Assembly (NCBI RefSeq): GCF_003697915.1
Contig: NZ_RCVN01000009.1
Location: forward strand, 1-64,000
From: Staphylococcus pseudoxylosus
GTDB lineage: Bacteria; Bacillota; Bacilli; Staphylococcales; Staphylococcaceae
Reading direction: 5' to 3'
DNA length: 64,000 bases
Shown here: positions 49,067 to 58,491 of the stretch, in pieces
Position numbering within the stretch: position 1 is the first letter of the stretch
How the letters are laid out: every line of letters begins with the position of its first letter
The notes under the pieces: generated by a model
Databases searched by the model: none
What the model was told of the DNA's origin: nothing
The model's input: only the letters and a program-made list of their open reading frames with translations
Translations under genes and position numbers: made by a program

Positions 49067-49885
49067 TTAAAGATCCTTTACTTCGATGATTTCGCAATTA
49101 TGCTTTAGTAAATGTTGTAAAACGACATTTAAATTTTGTTTGTCAACTTGCAAGGTTACATTTTGATGATTAGAAGTTAATTTAGTACATACCCATGACG
49201 CTAAATCTCGTTCAATAATTTCATTTACATATTGTTGGTTGGTAAGCGTGATAGACTTCAACGCTTGATACTCTGATTGTGGCATAAATGTATAATCATC
49301 TAGACTTAATATATGAGTCGCAATGGTATGTTCAATATTAGAATCATGATCTGTAATAATTATTGTTTTAGTTTTCGATAATTGTTGTAAACGAGTTAAA
49401 AATTGTGCTTCTGACATTTTATCTAAACCTGAAAATGGTTCGTCAAATACTAATATATCTGCATCTGTTAATAAGGTTTGGATGATATTTACTTTTTGTA
49501 AAGAGCCTTTTGAAAGATGATGTAATTTAGTATTTTGTAATGAAGATAGGTTTAATAGTGTTAAATAATCATCAACGGTATGGTTGTCAGATTTCCGCTT
49601 CATATTCAAATTTTGAATCGTTGCTAGAAACGATTTTGTTGTTAGTTTTATGTTTTTAGGGAAACTGTCAGGCGCATAACTTGTGTAGCCAGAGACATTA
49701 ATTATACCGGTATTTGGTGTTATTAATTTTGTCATCAATTTGAGCGTCAAACTTTTACCGACACCATTCTTGCCTTTTAATAAGGTGATTGAACCTTTAG
49801 GTATTTGAAATGATAAATTATTGATGATTGTTTTGTTGTTGAGTTTTAATGTTACCTGATCCATTTCTACTGCTATTTCAGCCAT
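49067..49885 (-). CDS. ABC transporter ATP-binding protein
   Basis: A 272-residue ATPase. Walker A is LKGKNGVGKSLTLK, the signature is the slightly degenerate HLSKGSLQK, Walker B is ILVFDEPFSGLD, and the switch histidine is in ITDHDSN. About 70 C-terminal residues extend beyond the core. It forms a two-gene exporter with the permease. AAGGAG precedes the ATG at 49885. Confidence 0.9.
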   Translation of the reverse strand: MAEIAVEMDQVTLKLNNKTIINNLSFQIPKGSITLLKGKNGVGKSLTLKLMTKLITPNTGIINVSGYTSYAPDSFPKNIKLTTKSFLATIQNLNMKRKSDNHTVDDYLTLLNLSSLQNTKLHHLSKGSLQKVNIIQTLLTDADILVFDEPFSGLDKMSEAQFLTRLQQLSKTKTIIITDHDSNIEHTIATHILSLDDYTFMPQSEYQALKSITLTNQQYVNEIIERDLASWVCTKLTSNHQNVTLQVDKQNLNVVLQHLLKHNCEIIEVKDL

Positions 49886-49914
49886 ATATAAATACTCCTT
49901 TATACAATACTCAG

Positions 49915-50484
49915 CTATAACGATTTGTTTTTATTATATATAAGTTGTACGACATCACTTTGGTACGTATTAGTTTTTACATGTATCAGATTAACTCTAT
50001 CTGTTAAATGATCAAATAAAGGTTTTCCCGAACCTAACACAACAGGGTTTATAGATAAGCGATATTCATCTATTAAGTCATTATTTATAAAAGAAGTTAT
50101 AATATTTGAACCGCCGTATAACCAAATATCTTTAGTCTGTTGGGCTCTGATTTTGTCTATATTAACTCGCATATCTTCTGAACTTATATATACGGCTTCT
50201 GGAGAAATAAGACTTTTTTGGCGCGTAAATACATATTTTTGTTTACTATGAACCTCTTGCGACCTACTATAGTCTCCATGTTCTTCATTACCTAATTGAG
50301 GTGTATAAGTCCCCCATAAATCATAGCTTTTCCTACCATATATGATAGCGCCAATCTGTTTTAAAAACGTATTGAAATTCATTTCTGGGTCCTTCATACA
50401 CCAGTCAATTTCTCAGTTAGGCTCTTCTATATAACCATCTAGACTTACGGCGAGGTCTAAAATAACTTTCGGTCGATTGTTCAC
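49915..50484 (-). pseudogene. RibD C-terminal/dihydrofolate-reductase-like gene with an in-frame TGA
   Basis: The frame opens at GTG 50484 with NNRPKVILDLAVSLDGYIEEPN. It hits TGA (50415-50413) and continues in the same frame with EIDWCMKDPEMNFNTFLKQ and the typical IIYGRKSYDLWG, IWLYGGSNIITSF and VVLGSGKPLF. Family members read PNGEIDW, so a GGA glycine codon has become TGA by one base change. The rest (160 codons) is intact. Proteins of this family are NADPH reductases of unknown substrate (YwjB/YyaP-like). The gene is probably inactive unless the stop is read through or translation restarts at ATG 50397. Confidence 0.88.
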
Positions 50485-50575
50485 ATTAACACCTACCATT
50501 ATCGATATGATGTTTAGTATATGGAAATATATGTATAAATTCAATTGATAATAATTTTGATATAAATAAATTTGA

Positions 50576-50609
50576 ATTAAAAATGCACAACGATAAAAAT
50601 CGATGTGCA
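50576..50609 (-). terminator. Terminator of the Gfo/Idh/isomerase operon
   Basis: TGCACAACGAT pairs with ATCGATGTGCA with one mismatch. On the minus strand TTTTT follows. It lies 27 bp past the last gene. Confidence 0.82.
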
Positions 50610-50635
50610 ATAAATTATGAATGATAATAAGCTAT

Positions 50636-51643
50636 TTAATTACTTGCAAAATGAACTACACTGTTTGATTTGGAAGATTTTTGTATAGCATCAATCATGG
50701 CGATAGATGCTAAAGCGTCTTTAGGGTGTATATAATCATCAGTATCTTCAATAATGCAATCGTAGAATTGGTTAATCAACTTGCCATGGCTAGGTCCGTA
50801 ATACGATTTATCACCATCTAGCTTTTCGTCTTCTTTAATTTGAATCTTATAACCTTCTTTATTCATACGTGTAAGTATATTATCTTTAATTGTTAGCTTT
50901 TCGTTTTTAAATATAACCTGTAATTCTATACTTGAGTTTCCAAAATTAGCATTAGTAGCAAAGAACATACCGTTTGCATTATTTTCAAATTTAATATGTG
51001 CAGATGCTGTGTCTTCTACTTCAATTTCATAATCTAATAATTGAGATACGGTTCCTTTAATAGAGGATATATTTCCACATAGTAGTTGCATTAAATCTAA
51101 TGTATGAATGGATTGATTGATTAGAACACCTCCGCCTGCATAAGCCATTTGACCACGCCAAGGTTTCTCTGTGTAATAGGATTCAGGTCGAAACCATGTA
51201 ACAAGCCCTTTTATTCCAATCACTTCACCGTATTGGCCGCTTCGAACAATGTGTTTTAATGTTTGGAAGGTATCGTTATATCTATTTTGGAAACATATAC
51301 CAACCTTAATTTCTGGATATTGTCGTTGTAAAGCGACTAATTCTAGTCCTTCTTTCGCATTTACAGCTAAGGGTTTTTCTTGTAATACATGGATCCCTTT
51401 TTCAACACATGTTGTAGTAGCAGATACATGTAAGTGGTGAGGTAAGCAAACATGAACACAATCTAACTTTTCTGAATCTAACATGCTATTTAGATTATTA
51501 TAAAAATTGCTATGAGGTGCTTTGTTTTTTAATGATTCATCTTCATCACAAACTGCGATTAATTGAGCTTTAGGGTTTTGTTGTATTGCATGTATATGAA
51601 TTTGTGATATATCTCCTAAACCGACTACACCAACTTTCAACAT
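50636..51643 (-). CDS. Gfo/Idh/MocA-family oxidoreductase (second copy)
   Basis: A 335-residue NAD(P)-dependent sugar dehydrogenase. The Rossmann loop is GVVGLGDISQIHIHAI, the catalytic lysine motif is QEKPLAV, and the substrate-side GGGVLINQSIHTLDLM carries the His-Asp region. It is the last gene of a four-gene cluster. AGGAGATGGTATAA precedes the ATG at 51643. It probably oxidises a sugar or cyclitol hydroxyl; substrate unknown. Confidence 0.92.
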   Translation of the reverse strand: MLKVGVVGLGDISQIHIHAIQQNPKAQLIAVCDEDESLKNKAPHSNFYNNLNSMLDSEKLDCVHVCLPHHLHVSATTTCVEKGIHVLQEKPLAVNAKEGLELVALQRQYPEIKVGICFQNRYNDTFQTLKHIVRSGQYGEVIGIKGLVTWFRPESYYTEKPWRGQMAYAGGGVLINQSIHTLDLMQLLCGNISSIKGTVSQLLDYEIEVEDTASAHIKFENNANGMFFATNANFGNSSIELQVIFKNEKLTIKDNILTRMNKEGYKIQIKEDEKLDGDKSYYGPSHGKLINQFYDCIIEDTDDYIHPKDALASIAMIDAIQKSSKSNSVVHFASN

Positions 51644-51670
51644 TTATACCATCTCCTGTTATAGGTGGAT

Positions 51671-52816
51671 TTATTTATCTTCTGAATTGATTTTATGTTG
51701 TAAAGCATTTTTGAATTCTGTTGGGTCTACAGGCAGTGTTACTTCTTTACCTGACCAACTAGAAAGATAAATTGCATTTACGAAGTTAACGCCATGAATT
51801 CCATCACTACCAGGCGCTATAAGCGGTGTATCATCGATGATATTTGCAGCGAAGTTTTCAAGTACATTGATGTGTTGTTCGCCCCATACACTATCAAATT
51901 CAAAAGTATCTGTTTCATAGATATCTCCCATACCATCACCTTTGAAGATTTCTGCTACATCTGCCCAAGTCATGGTTTGATTCATTTCATTTTCTGATTG
52001 TTTTAAACGTTTGATAGTTATTTTCTTACTATCTTCGACTAAGATTTTCCCTTTATCTCCGGTGATTTCTAGTCGGTCTGTGCCAATGACATCATGCGTA
52101 CATGTGATGAAAACACCTGTCGCCCCATTACCGTAATCTAATACGGCTGTCACATCATCATCAACATTTAAATCTCTCTGATACCCGTATTTTACATTGG
52201 CATATACTTTTTCTGGTAATCCGCACAACCATTGCATTAAATCTATTTGATGTGGTGCTTGGTTTACTAATACACCGCCTCCTTCGCCATTCCAGGTTGC
52301 ACGCCACGAACTTTGATCATAATATGCTTGTGGACGCCACCAAGTAGTAATAATCCAATTTGTACGTCTAATTTGTCCAATTTCTCCATCATCAATTAAA
52401 GATTTAACTTTTTGATAAAGTGGATTGGTTCTTTGATTAAAGAAAATACCGAATGTTAATTCGGGTTTAGAAGCGGCTAAGTCACTAATTTCTTTTACTT
52501 TTTCGGCATAGATATCAGCTGGTTTCTCTAATAGTGCATGTATGTTTCTATTCAATGCAGCTTTACCTATTTCTGTATGCAAATAATGTGGCACTGTTGT
52601 CACAACAGCATCAACATCACCGCTTTCTAATAAATCGATATAATCATTATAAAAAGGCGTGTTTGGGTATTTTTCGGCAGCTAGTGCTTTTTTATCAGGA
52701 TCGATATCACAAATGGCTCCTATAACTACATTTTCCACTTTATTTTCATTGATAAAGTTAGCATAAGTATTGCCTTGTGCACCTAATCCAATTATGCCTA
52801 AACGAATATTTGTCAT
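51671..52816 (-). CDS. Gfo/Idh/MocA-family oxidoreductase (first copy)
   Basis: A 381-residue paralogue with GIIGLGAQGNTYANF, LLEKPADIYAEKV (catalytic lysine), and GEGGGVLVNQAPHQIDLMQWL. The C-terminal part is longer and acidic. Its ATG overlaps the stop of the isomerase gene (TAATG), so the two proteins are likely made together. The two dehydrogenases share the cluster, suggesting sequential or reverse oxidation steps, as in inositol or keto-sugar pathways. Confidence 0.92.
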   Translation of the reverse strand: MTNIRLGIIGLGAQGNTYANFINENKVENVVIGAICDIDPDKKALAAEKYPNTPFYNDYIDLLESGDVDAVVTTVPHYLHTEIGKAALNRNIHALLEKPADIYAEKVKEISDLAASKPELTFGIFFNQRTNPLYQKVKSLIDDGEIGQIRRTNWIITTWWRPQAYYDQSSWRATWNGEGGGVLVNQAPHQIDLMQWLCGLPEKVYANVKYGYQRDLNVDDDVTAVLDYGNGATGVFITCTHDVIGTDRLEITGDKGKILVEDSKKITIKRLKQSENEMNQTMTWADVAEIFKGDGMGDIYETDTFEFDSVWGEQHINVLENFAANIIDDTPLIAPGSDGIHGVNFVNAIYLSSWSGKEVTLPVDPTEFKNALQHKINSEDK

Positions 52817-53706
52817 TATACATTCTCCTTATTTTCAATATTTTTTAAAATTTCTAAAAGCGCTTCATACTGAATTTGATATCCTTCAGCGCCATCTTTT
52901 GCAGCTGTATTCTGAATTGTTTCAGTAGAATGCTCTATTTCTAAATCTTTAATTGCATCAAATACAACAAGGTGAGGTTCTAAAGTTAAGAAGCCTTCAT
53001 AGCCATGGTCTATCGCTTGTTTAAGAATAGACTCAATTTGGCCATCTCCTGTACCACAAACAACGTTAATACTGTCTTTATAGACCGCATCTTTGATGTG
53101 GATATATTCAATGTCAGGTTCTAAGAGTTCATAACAAGCTTGTGTGTCTTCTCCACATTGAACGAAATTGGCAAAATCAAAAATCGCTTTAAAATGGTCA
53201 GATCCTACTTCATCAAGGATTAATTTACAGCGACGAGCTATATCACCGAAAATATCTTTTTCATTTTCATGCAGTAAAACGACGTTGTATTGCTTTGCGA
53301 TTTTTGCAAATGTTTTTAATTTTTTAATCACTGTATGTTGATAGTTATCAAAATTTTGATCTTTAGGTATATAAAAGCTGAAAATTCTAATATACTTACA
53401 AGACAATACATTTGCGATTTGACACATGTTTTTTAAGACATCTAATTGCTTTTCAAATGCTTCTTCATCTTGAATGTATATTTTACCTATGGGAGAACCG
53501 ATAGAAGAGACTGAGATATTCCATTCTTTTAATTTTGGAATAACATTCTTTTTTATCTTGTCGACTGTATAATCACCTATATTTTCATCGTCAATGCCAC
53601 GTAATGAAATATAACGCATACCTAATTCTGATACTTTTTGTAATTGTGTGTCTAAATCTGATGAAATTTCATCAGAAAAACCTGATATAGCAATGTTATT
53701 TAACAT
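52816..53706 (-). CDS. Sugar phosphate isomerase/epimerase (AP endonuclease 2-like TIM barrel)
   Basis: A 296-residue xylose-isomerase-like TIM barrel. Metal ligand candidates are Glu in LLHENEKD, Asp in AIFDFANF, His in YIHIKDAV, and Glu in FLTLEPHL. GGAGG lies 8 bases before ATG 53706, which I prefer to the longer upstream start. A cre site lies just upstream. Members include inosose dehydratases and hydroxypyruvate or keto-sugar epimerases; which applies is unknown. Confidence 0.9.
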   Translation of the reverse strand: MLNNIAISGFSDEISSDLDTQLQKVSELGMRYISLRGIDDENIGDYTVDKIKKNVIPKLKEWNISVSSIGSPIGKIYIQDEEAFEKQLDVLKNMCQIANVLSCKYIRIFSFYIPKDQNFDNYQHTVIKKLKTFAKIAKQYNVVLLHENEKDIFGDIARRCKLILDEVGSDHFKAIFDFANFVQCGEDTQACYELLEPDIEYIHIKDAVYKDSINVVCGTGDGQIESILKQAIDHGYEGFLTLEPHLVVFDAIKDLEIEHSTETIQNTAAKDGAEGYQIQYEALLEILKNIENKENV

Positions 53707-53744
53707 GAGTTTACCTCCATTTGTTTTAAAAAAATGCACATTAT

Positions 53745-53758
53745 TGTAATCGCTTACA
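53745..53758 (-). promoter_or_regulatory. cre site (CcpA binding)
   Basis: TGTAATCGCTTACA fits the catabolite-responsive element consensus TGNAANCGNTNNCA without mismatch. It lies 39-52 bp before the ATG at 53706 and 55 bp after the stop of the preceding isomerase gene, so CcpA could block the downstream three genes. Confidence 0.8.
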
Positions 53759-53812
53759 TTTTATTGGTCGTGAATTTATGCAATATCCTTTGCCTATAAT
53801 TGTAATCAGCTT

Positions 53813-54679
53813 TTAAAACCAATGTTTATAACCTAGTTCTAATAAATGATCTCGACTTGTAACTAAGCAATCATAAGGATCAGCACCATACAATTCATCT
53901 TGTTCAACGAAAAAGTATTCACTACCGCTTTCTAACCCAACTTCAATAATATCTTTTAAAGGTAAGGTGCCTTCACCTAGTTCTGCAAATTGCGTAATCA
54001 TATGTAGCATATAGTATATCTTTTCATGACCTTCACCAGGATATTGATCCATGTCTATTTCGCCTACGCGAAAATCTTTTAAATGGATTGCACGAATTCG
54101 TTGCGCGTAATTTGGTATAACGTCTATAGGGTTAAGACCAGCTCTCCATATCCAGTGTACATCTAATTCGAATCCTAGATTCTCTGTATTATCACGCATT
54201 AAATCAAGCATGAATTGCCCGTCATAGCGAACAAATTCAAGATTGTGTGCGTGATAATATAATTCAATGCCCTCTGCTTTTAATCGTTGTGCATAATCAT
54301 CGCAAATTTTTGCAAAGTTTAGTATACGGTCCTTTGAGCCCATGTAATTCATCGGCAACATACCAATTCTTAATATATTGCAGTCAACTGCTTTACAATC
54401 TGCAACAATTTTTTCAAAATCGTTTTGTAAAGTATCTCCAGGATACTTTTGATCAGGGGAAATATCTTCTACTCCACATGACATAGCAGCAATATTCATA
54501 TCGAAATCTTTGATGGCTTTTTGCATTTCAGAAATGTTATGAGACGTCATTTCAATTTGTGAGACTTCTACAGCTTGGTACCCAAGATCGTGAATAGTGC
54601 TTAATACATTGTAGATTCCATCTTCTTCCACTTTTTGCTTTAGCATCATCATCTGTACTCCAATTTGTGGTTTGGCCAT
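53813..54679 (-). CDS. Sugar phosphate isomerase/epimerase, first gene of the cluster
   Basis: A 288-residue TIM barrel of the same superfamily as the next gene but only distantly similar. Metal ligand candidates lie in YYHAHNLEF, FELDVHWIW, IHLKDFRVG and FVEQDELYG. AAAGGA precedes ATG 54679. The gene faces the divergent araC-type gene across 120 bp, so that regulator likely controls it. Confidence 0.9.
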   Translation of the reverse strand: MAKPQIGVQMMMLKQKVEEDGIYNVLSTIHDLGYQAVEVSQIEMTSHNISEMQKAIKDFDMNIAAMSCGVEDISPDQKYPGDTLQNDFEKIVADCKAVDCNILRIGMLPMNYMGSKDRILNFAKICDDYAQRLKAEGIELYYHAHNLEFVRYDGQFMLDLMRDNTENLGFELDVHWIWRAGLNPIDVIPNYAQRIRAIHLKDFRVGEIDMDQYPGEGHEKIYYMLHMITQFAELGEGTLPLKDIIEVGLESGSEYFFVEQDELYGADPYDCLVTSRDHLLELGYKHWF

Positions 54680-54799
54680 ATAAATCATCCTTTCATAATA
54701 ATAAACTTTAAGTGTTATAATGTGAGTATAAGTTATTAGAAAATTTTAAACATTGTAAAAAAAGATAAAAAGATTGTATTTTGAGCGGGAGGTTTATCA

Positions 54800-55678
54800 A
54801 TGTTAGACGATGAAACATTTAAACTAAAATTTGATACTATTTCACTACCATTTGAGGGACAATATGCTGTATGGCATAAAATTAGTGATGGCCATTTTGG
54901 TAATGAGCTACATTATCATGATCATTATGAAATTTTCTTTTCACTTTCTGGAAATATGCTGTACACGATTGAGGGACAGCAATTTCAATTAGATGTGGGT
55001 TCTATGTTGGTAATTACACCGTATGAATTTCATCAGTTAAATGAACAGATGGATGGACATGCTGAAAGAATTGGTCTAAGGTTCGATGCGCAGTTATTAG
55101 AGTCACTTTCCACTCCTGAATGTAATTTAATGCAATGTTTTGATACCAAATCGCCTAACTTTAAGCATTCGCTACAGTTAACAGAAGTACAAAAACGTGA
55201 GCTTTATTATTTACTACAAGGCCTTTTAAATGAGCAAGAAAATAATAACTATGGCAAGAAACTAGCTGAAGAATCTATGTTGACCCAATTTTTCGTATTG
55301 CTCAACAGAGTTTCTATAGAAAATGCTGAAGTAAAGATGGATGACGATCCACATATGCAGTTAGTTAGACAAGTTTTAGATTATATGGAGTTACACTATG
55401 CTGATCAGATATCTTTAGAAGATTTGGAAAAGAAATTCTATGTTAGTCGATATAAAATAACACAGCACTTTACACGAATAGTAGGATATCCTCCTTACCG
55501 CTATTTATTACAAATAAGACTACAAAACGCACAAAGAATGTTAAAAAAAGGAGAAAGCCCTCAACAAGTAGCCGTTTTATGTGGGTTTAGTGATTATTCG
55601 AATTTTTATAGACGTTTTAAAACAATATACGGATGTAGTCCTAAAAATTATTATCAACAACATTTAACTAATGGTTAA
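54800..55678 (+). CDS. AraC-family transcriptional regulator
   Basis: A 292-residue regulator. The N-terminal cupin sensor (about residues 30-100) has YHDHYEIFFSLSGNMLYTIEGQ. The C-terminal region has two AraC helix-turn-helix units (about residues 195-290): SLEDLEKKFYVSRYKITQHF and SPQQVAVLCGFSDYSNFYRRFK. GGGAGG precedes ATG 54800. Divergent to the isomerase/dehydrogenase cluster, it is the likely sugar-responsive activator. Confidence 0.93.
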   Translation: MLDDETFKLKFDTISLPFEGQYAVWHKISDGHFGNELHYHDHYEIFFSLSGNMLYTIEGQQFQLDVGSMLVITPYEFHQLNEQMDGHAERIGLRFDAQLLESLSTPECNLMQCFDTKSPNFKHSLQLTEVQKRELYYLLQGLLNEQENNNYGKKLAEESMLTQFFVLLNRVSIENAEVKMDDDPHMQLVRQVLDYMELHYADQISLEDLEKKFYVSRYKITQHFTRIVGYPPYRYLLQIRLQNAQRMLKKGESPQQVAVLCGFSDYSNFYRRFKTIYGCSPKNYYQQHLTNG

Positions 55679-55844
55679 TTAAATATAGTGATAGGTTTGC
55701 TTTACAAATATAGTTGACCTTATTATCAATATAAACTATTCATAAAATATAATGTTGTTAGCGTGGATGTGTTCATGGATGATTTTTATAAATACTGCTA
55801 TAAAGGGGTTTATGCACAATCTACTTCCCCCACCCTATCCTAAA

Positions 55845-55918
55845 TTACGTTATAACGTAATTTAATACGTTATAACGTAAAACTTTATATTGTTCTTTTT
55901 GTACGTTATATTGTGTTA
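55845..55918. promoter_or_regulatory. Tandem palindromic operators upstream of the XRE-cupin regulator
   Basis: TTACGTTATAACGTAA (55845-55860) and TACGTTATAACGTA (55866-55879) are perfect palindromes with centres 20 bp apart. A third, degraded copy starts TACGTTATAT at 55902, centred 36 bp later, and overlaps the probable -10. This is an autoregulation-type array for the regulator that follows. Confidence 0.75.
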
Positions 55919-55932
55919 TGAGGTGTTATTAG

Positions 55933-56481
55933 ATGAAAGAAATTAATGATGTTATTGCAGAAAATCTAAAATTATATAGAAAGCAAAATGGTTATTCATT
56001 AGAGTATTTATCAGTTCTTACAGAAGTAAGTAAAACGATGTTAGGACAAATTGAACGCAAAGAATCGATACCATCCATTACTACATTGTGGAAAATTGCT
56101 AACGGTTTAAAGGTGTCTTTTGCGGAATTGACACAAGACAATGAAGAGTTTGTTAAAAAAATTACGATACAAGATATACAACCTTTATCGTCATCTGAGC
56201 ATAAATATAACGTATATCCTTACTTCAAATTTGATATTGCAAAAAAATTTGAAAGTCATATGGTTGTAATAGAACCTGGAGGTGCCATGAATGGAGAACC
56301 ACGTGGCTCTAGTGCAAATGAATACATTACTGTATTTGATGGCACATTGACGCTTGTATTCGGTGACGAACGAGTTGTTGTGAAAACAGATGAATCAATA
56401 AAGTTTAATGGGAATACGTTTCATAAATATTTAAACGAGCATGATTCAATGTTGAGGCTGAACATGATCATTCATTATTAA
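55933..56481 (+). CDS. XRE-family regulator with C-terminal cupin domain
   Basis: A 182-residue regulator. An N-terminal lambda-repressor-type helix-turn-helix (about residues 8-65; LEYLSVLTEVSKTMLGQIERKESIPSITTL) joins a cupin domain (about residues 105-180; VVIEPGGAMNGEPRGSSANEYITVFDGTLTLVFGD). Such proteins sense small ligands, and many control amine, sugar or transporter genes. GAGGTG precedes ATG 55933. The upstream palindromes are probably its own operators. Its other targets are not obvious; the broken arsB downstream is convergent. Confidence 0.9.
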   Translation: MKEINDVIAENLKLYRKQNGYSLEYLSVLTEVSKTMLGQIERKESIPSITTLWKIANGLKVSFAELTQDNEEFVKKITIQDIQPLSSSEHKYNVYPYFKFDIAKKFESHMVVIEPGGAMNGEPRGSSANEYITVFDGTLTLVFGDERVVVKTDESIKFNGNTFHKYLNEHDSMLRLNMIIHY

Positions 56482-56484
56482 ATC

Positions 56485-56523
56485 AAAAAGTGCCTACACA
56501 ATTTTACGTGTAGGCACTTTTTT
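56485..56523. terminator. Bidirectional terminator after the XRE gene
   Basis: AAAAGTGCCTACAC pairs with GTGTAGGCACTTTT, with A's before and T's after. It can also end the minus-strand arsB transcript. Confidence 0.92.
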
Positions 56524-56570
56524 AGACTAAAAAATTAATAACCATACACATAGTGTATAGTGAAGCTGTC

Positions 56571-56665
56571 GACAGTTTTTGTGCACGTTTGTTTTCCGTG
56601 AGCACTGACATAGCATGTAGTGTTCGGCTAGTGCGCCTCCCGTTGGAGTCAGAGCACGTCATTGC
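56571..56665. repeat. Intergenic repeat, copy A
   Basis: Roughly 90 bp sharing an ordered pattern with copy B at 58851-58940. GTTTTTGTGCACG / GTTTTTTGTACATG begin it, TTTTCCGTGAGC / TTTTCGTTGAGC follow, and GGCTAGTGCGCCTCCCGTTGGAG / GGCTCGTGTGCTTCCCTATGGAG end it. Both copies lie after a hairpin and hold CTCC...GGAG complementarity. Possibly a dispersed non-coding element. Confidence 0.4.
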
Positions 56666-56719
56666 CTATTTTACACTAAAAAATAAAGAAAGATATTAGA
56701 ATAATATTGCGAAAGTTAA

Positions 56720-58005
56720 TTAAAAGATAAGGTATGTTAGGTACAAACCTAGAAGCGTAAAGAAAAGTACAGGTAAAGTAATTATAATACCTGTTTTAAA
56801 GTAAGTACCCCATGATATTTTTACGCCTTTGTTTGTGAGCACATGCAGCCACAATAATGTAGCCAAAGACCCAATTGGTGTTATTTTAGGTCCTAAATCT
56901 GACCCTACGACATTGGCGTAAATCATACCTTCTTGGATTATATCGGTAGCACTAGATTGACCGATAGCGATTGCGTCTATTAAAACGGTAGGCAAATTAT
57001 TCATAATCGAAGATAATATCGCAGCAATAAAGCCCATTCCCATAATACTACCAAACAAGCCGTAATTTGAAATGTGCGTCAAAATATCAGCGAGTATTAA
57101 TGTGATGCCAACATTTTTAAGGCCGTAGACAACAAGATACATGCCTATAGAGAATATGACGATATTCCAAGGGGCCTCTTTTATTACTTTTTTCGTGTGT
57201 ACTGCTCTTGATTTTTGAGCAAGAATAACAAATATTAATGCTATAAGACCAGCAATAACGGATACTGGAATGGCAATAAATTCGCTAATTAAATAGCCTA
57301 TAACTAAAATAGCAAGAACAATCCATGAAAGTTTGAAAAGACGTTGGTCCTTAATCGCTGTATATGGTTCTTTTATATTATCAGAATTAAATTTACTTGG
57401 TATAGAAGTTTTAAAATATAGCCATAGTACCGCTATACTAGCCACTAATGAGAAAATATTTGGGATAAACATTCTTAAAAAATACTCTAAGAACCCGATA
57501 TTAAAATAGTCAGCAGAAACGATATTGACCAAATTACTCACAACCAGTGGCAAAGAGGTTGTATCAGCAATGAAGCCACTTGCAATAACGAATGGGAAAA
57601 TTACTTTCTTGTTAAAACCTAAATGACGCACCATAGCGAGAACTATAGGAGTTAAGATAAGCGCAGCACCATCATTCGCGAAAAATGCTGCGACTATTGA
57701 GCCTAAATGATATAGATGAACATTTTTAAGCCATTCCCATGAGAAGCTTTAACCATGTGTATAGCAGACCACTCAAAGAAGCCTATTTCATCTAGAATTA
57801 GTGAAATTAATATAATCGCAACGAATGTTAAGGTTGCATTCCAAACGATTCCTGTAACTGCTAATACATCAGCATAGCTAACGACACCTGTTACTATTGC
57901 TAAAATTGCACCAATAGATGCGGATATGCCTATATCTAAGCCTCTTGGTTGCCAAATAACAAAAATTAAAGTAATAACAAAAATACTAATTGCTAATATT
58001 GTCAT
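56720..58005 (-). pseudogene. arsB: ArsB arsenite efflux pump gene with a frameshift
   Basis: Residues 1-100 (from ATG 58005) read as normal ArsB ([40 protein letters not shown]), then hit TAG at 57705-57703. A second frame continues [20 protein letters not shown] through to the normal C-terminus at 56720. Full-length ArsB is about 429 residues with 12 helices. The net shift equals a 1- or 4-base deletion near 57704-57712; the family sequence LLGxIVAAFF favours 4 bases. GAGG precedes the ATG. No arsR or arsC is adjacent, so this is an isolated, broken arsenite/antimonite pump. Confidence 0.9.
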
Positions 58006-58315
58006 AGTGGCACAAACCTCGTTTCATTGGATGATTCGTTATAGCAGAGCTTGGTTTGAAAATTAGTGTGAGGTCAAGCTCTAAAATTGTTATATATTTT
58101 GTTTTATGATGATACATCGTTTTATCCCTACTTTCCTGTTTTTGCAATTCAATGCGCAATACAATTTTCTTATAGAGATATGTATTGATTAATATAGTTT
58201 GATATTAATACCTACGATATTATTCTTATATAAAGCAAATAATGCTTATGATTATCTGACTTTTCATTTCTAAGCGCTAAATACAATTTATTAACCTATA
58301 CAGAGTAACATCAAC
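58006..58315. other. Region upstream of arsB
   Basis: About 310 bp without a supported gene. No ArsR coding sequence or remnant could be read in either strand. Nothing structured apart from the palindrome at 58316. Confidence 0.45.
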
Positions 58316-58353
58316 ATAACTAAATAGCTATATTGTTATAGCTATTTAGTTAT
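58316..58353. promoter_or_regulatory. Perfect inverted repeat, 17-bp arms, 4-base loop
   Basis: ATAACTAAATAGCTATA (58316-58332), loop TTGT, and TATAGCTATTTAGTTAT (58337-58353) pair completely. No T-run follows on either strand, so it is not a standard terminator. It could be an operator for the small gene 140 bp downstream or a remnant of a mobile-element end. Confidence 0.5.
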
Positions 58354-58491
58354 GAATTTGGTGTGTAATTTATTAACAAATTCAAACCTTTTTGTTATCT
58401 TACTGTTGTAATGAATTACTATTAGAGGATATTAATTCTCATTAAATATGTTTGATTCGGGATAAACTTTTTAACAATAAGGGGTTTTTAA

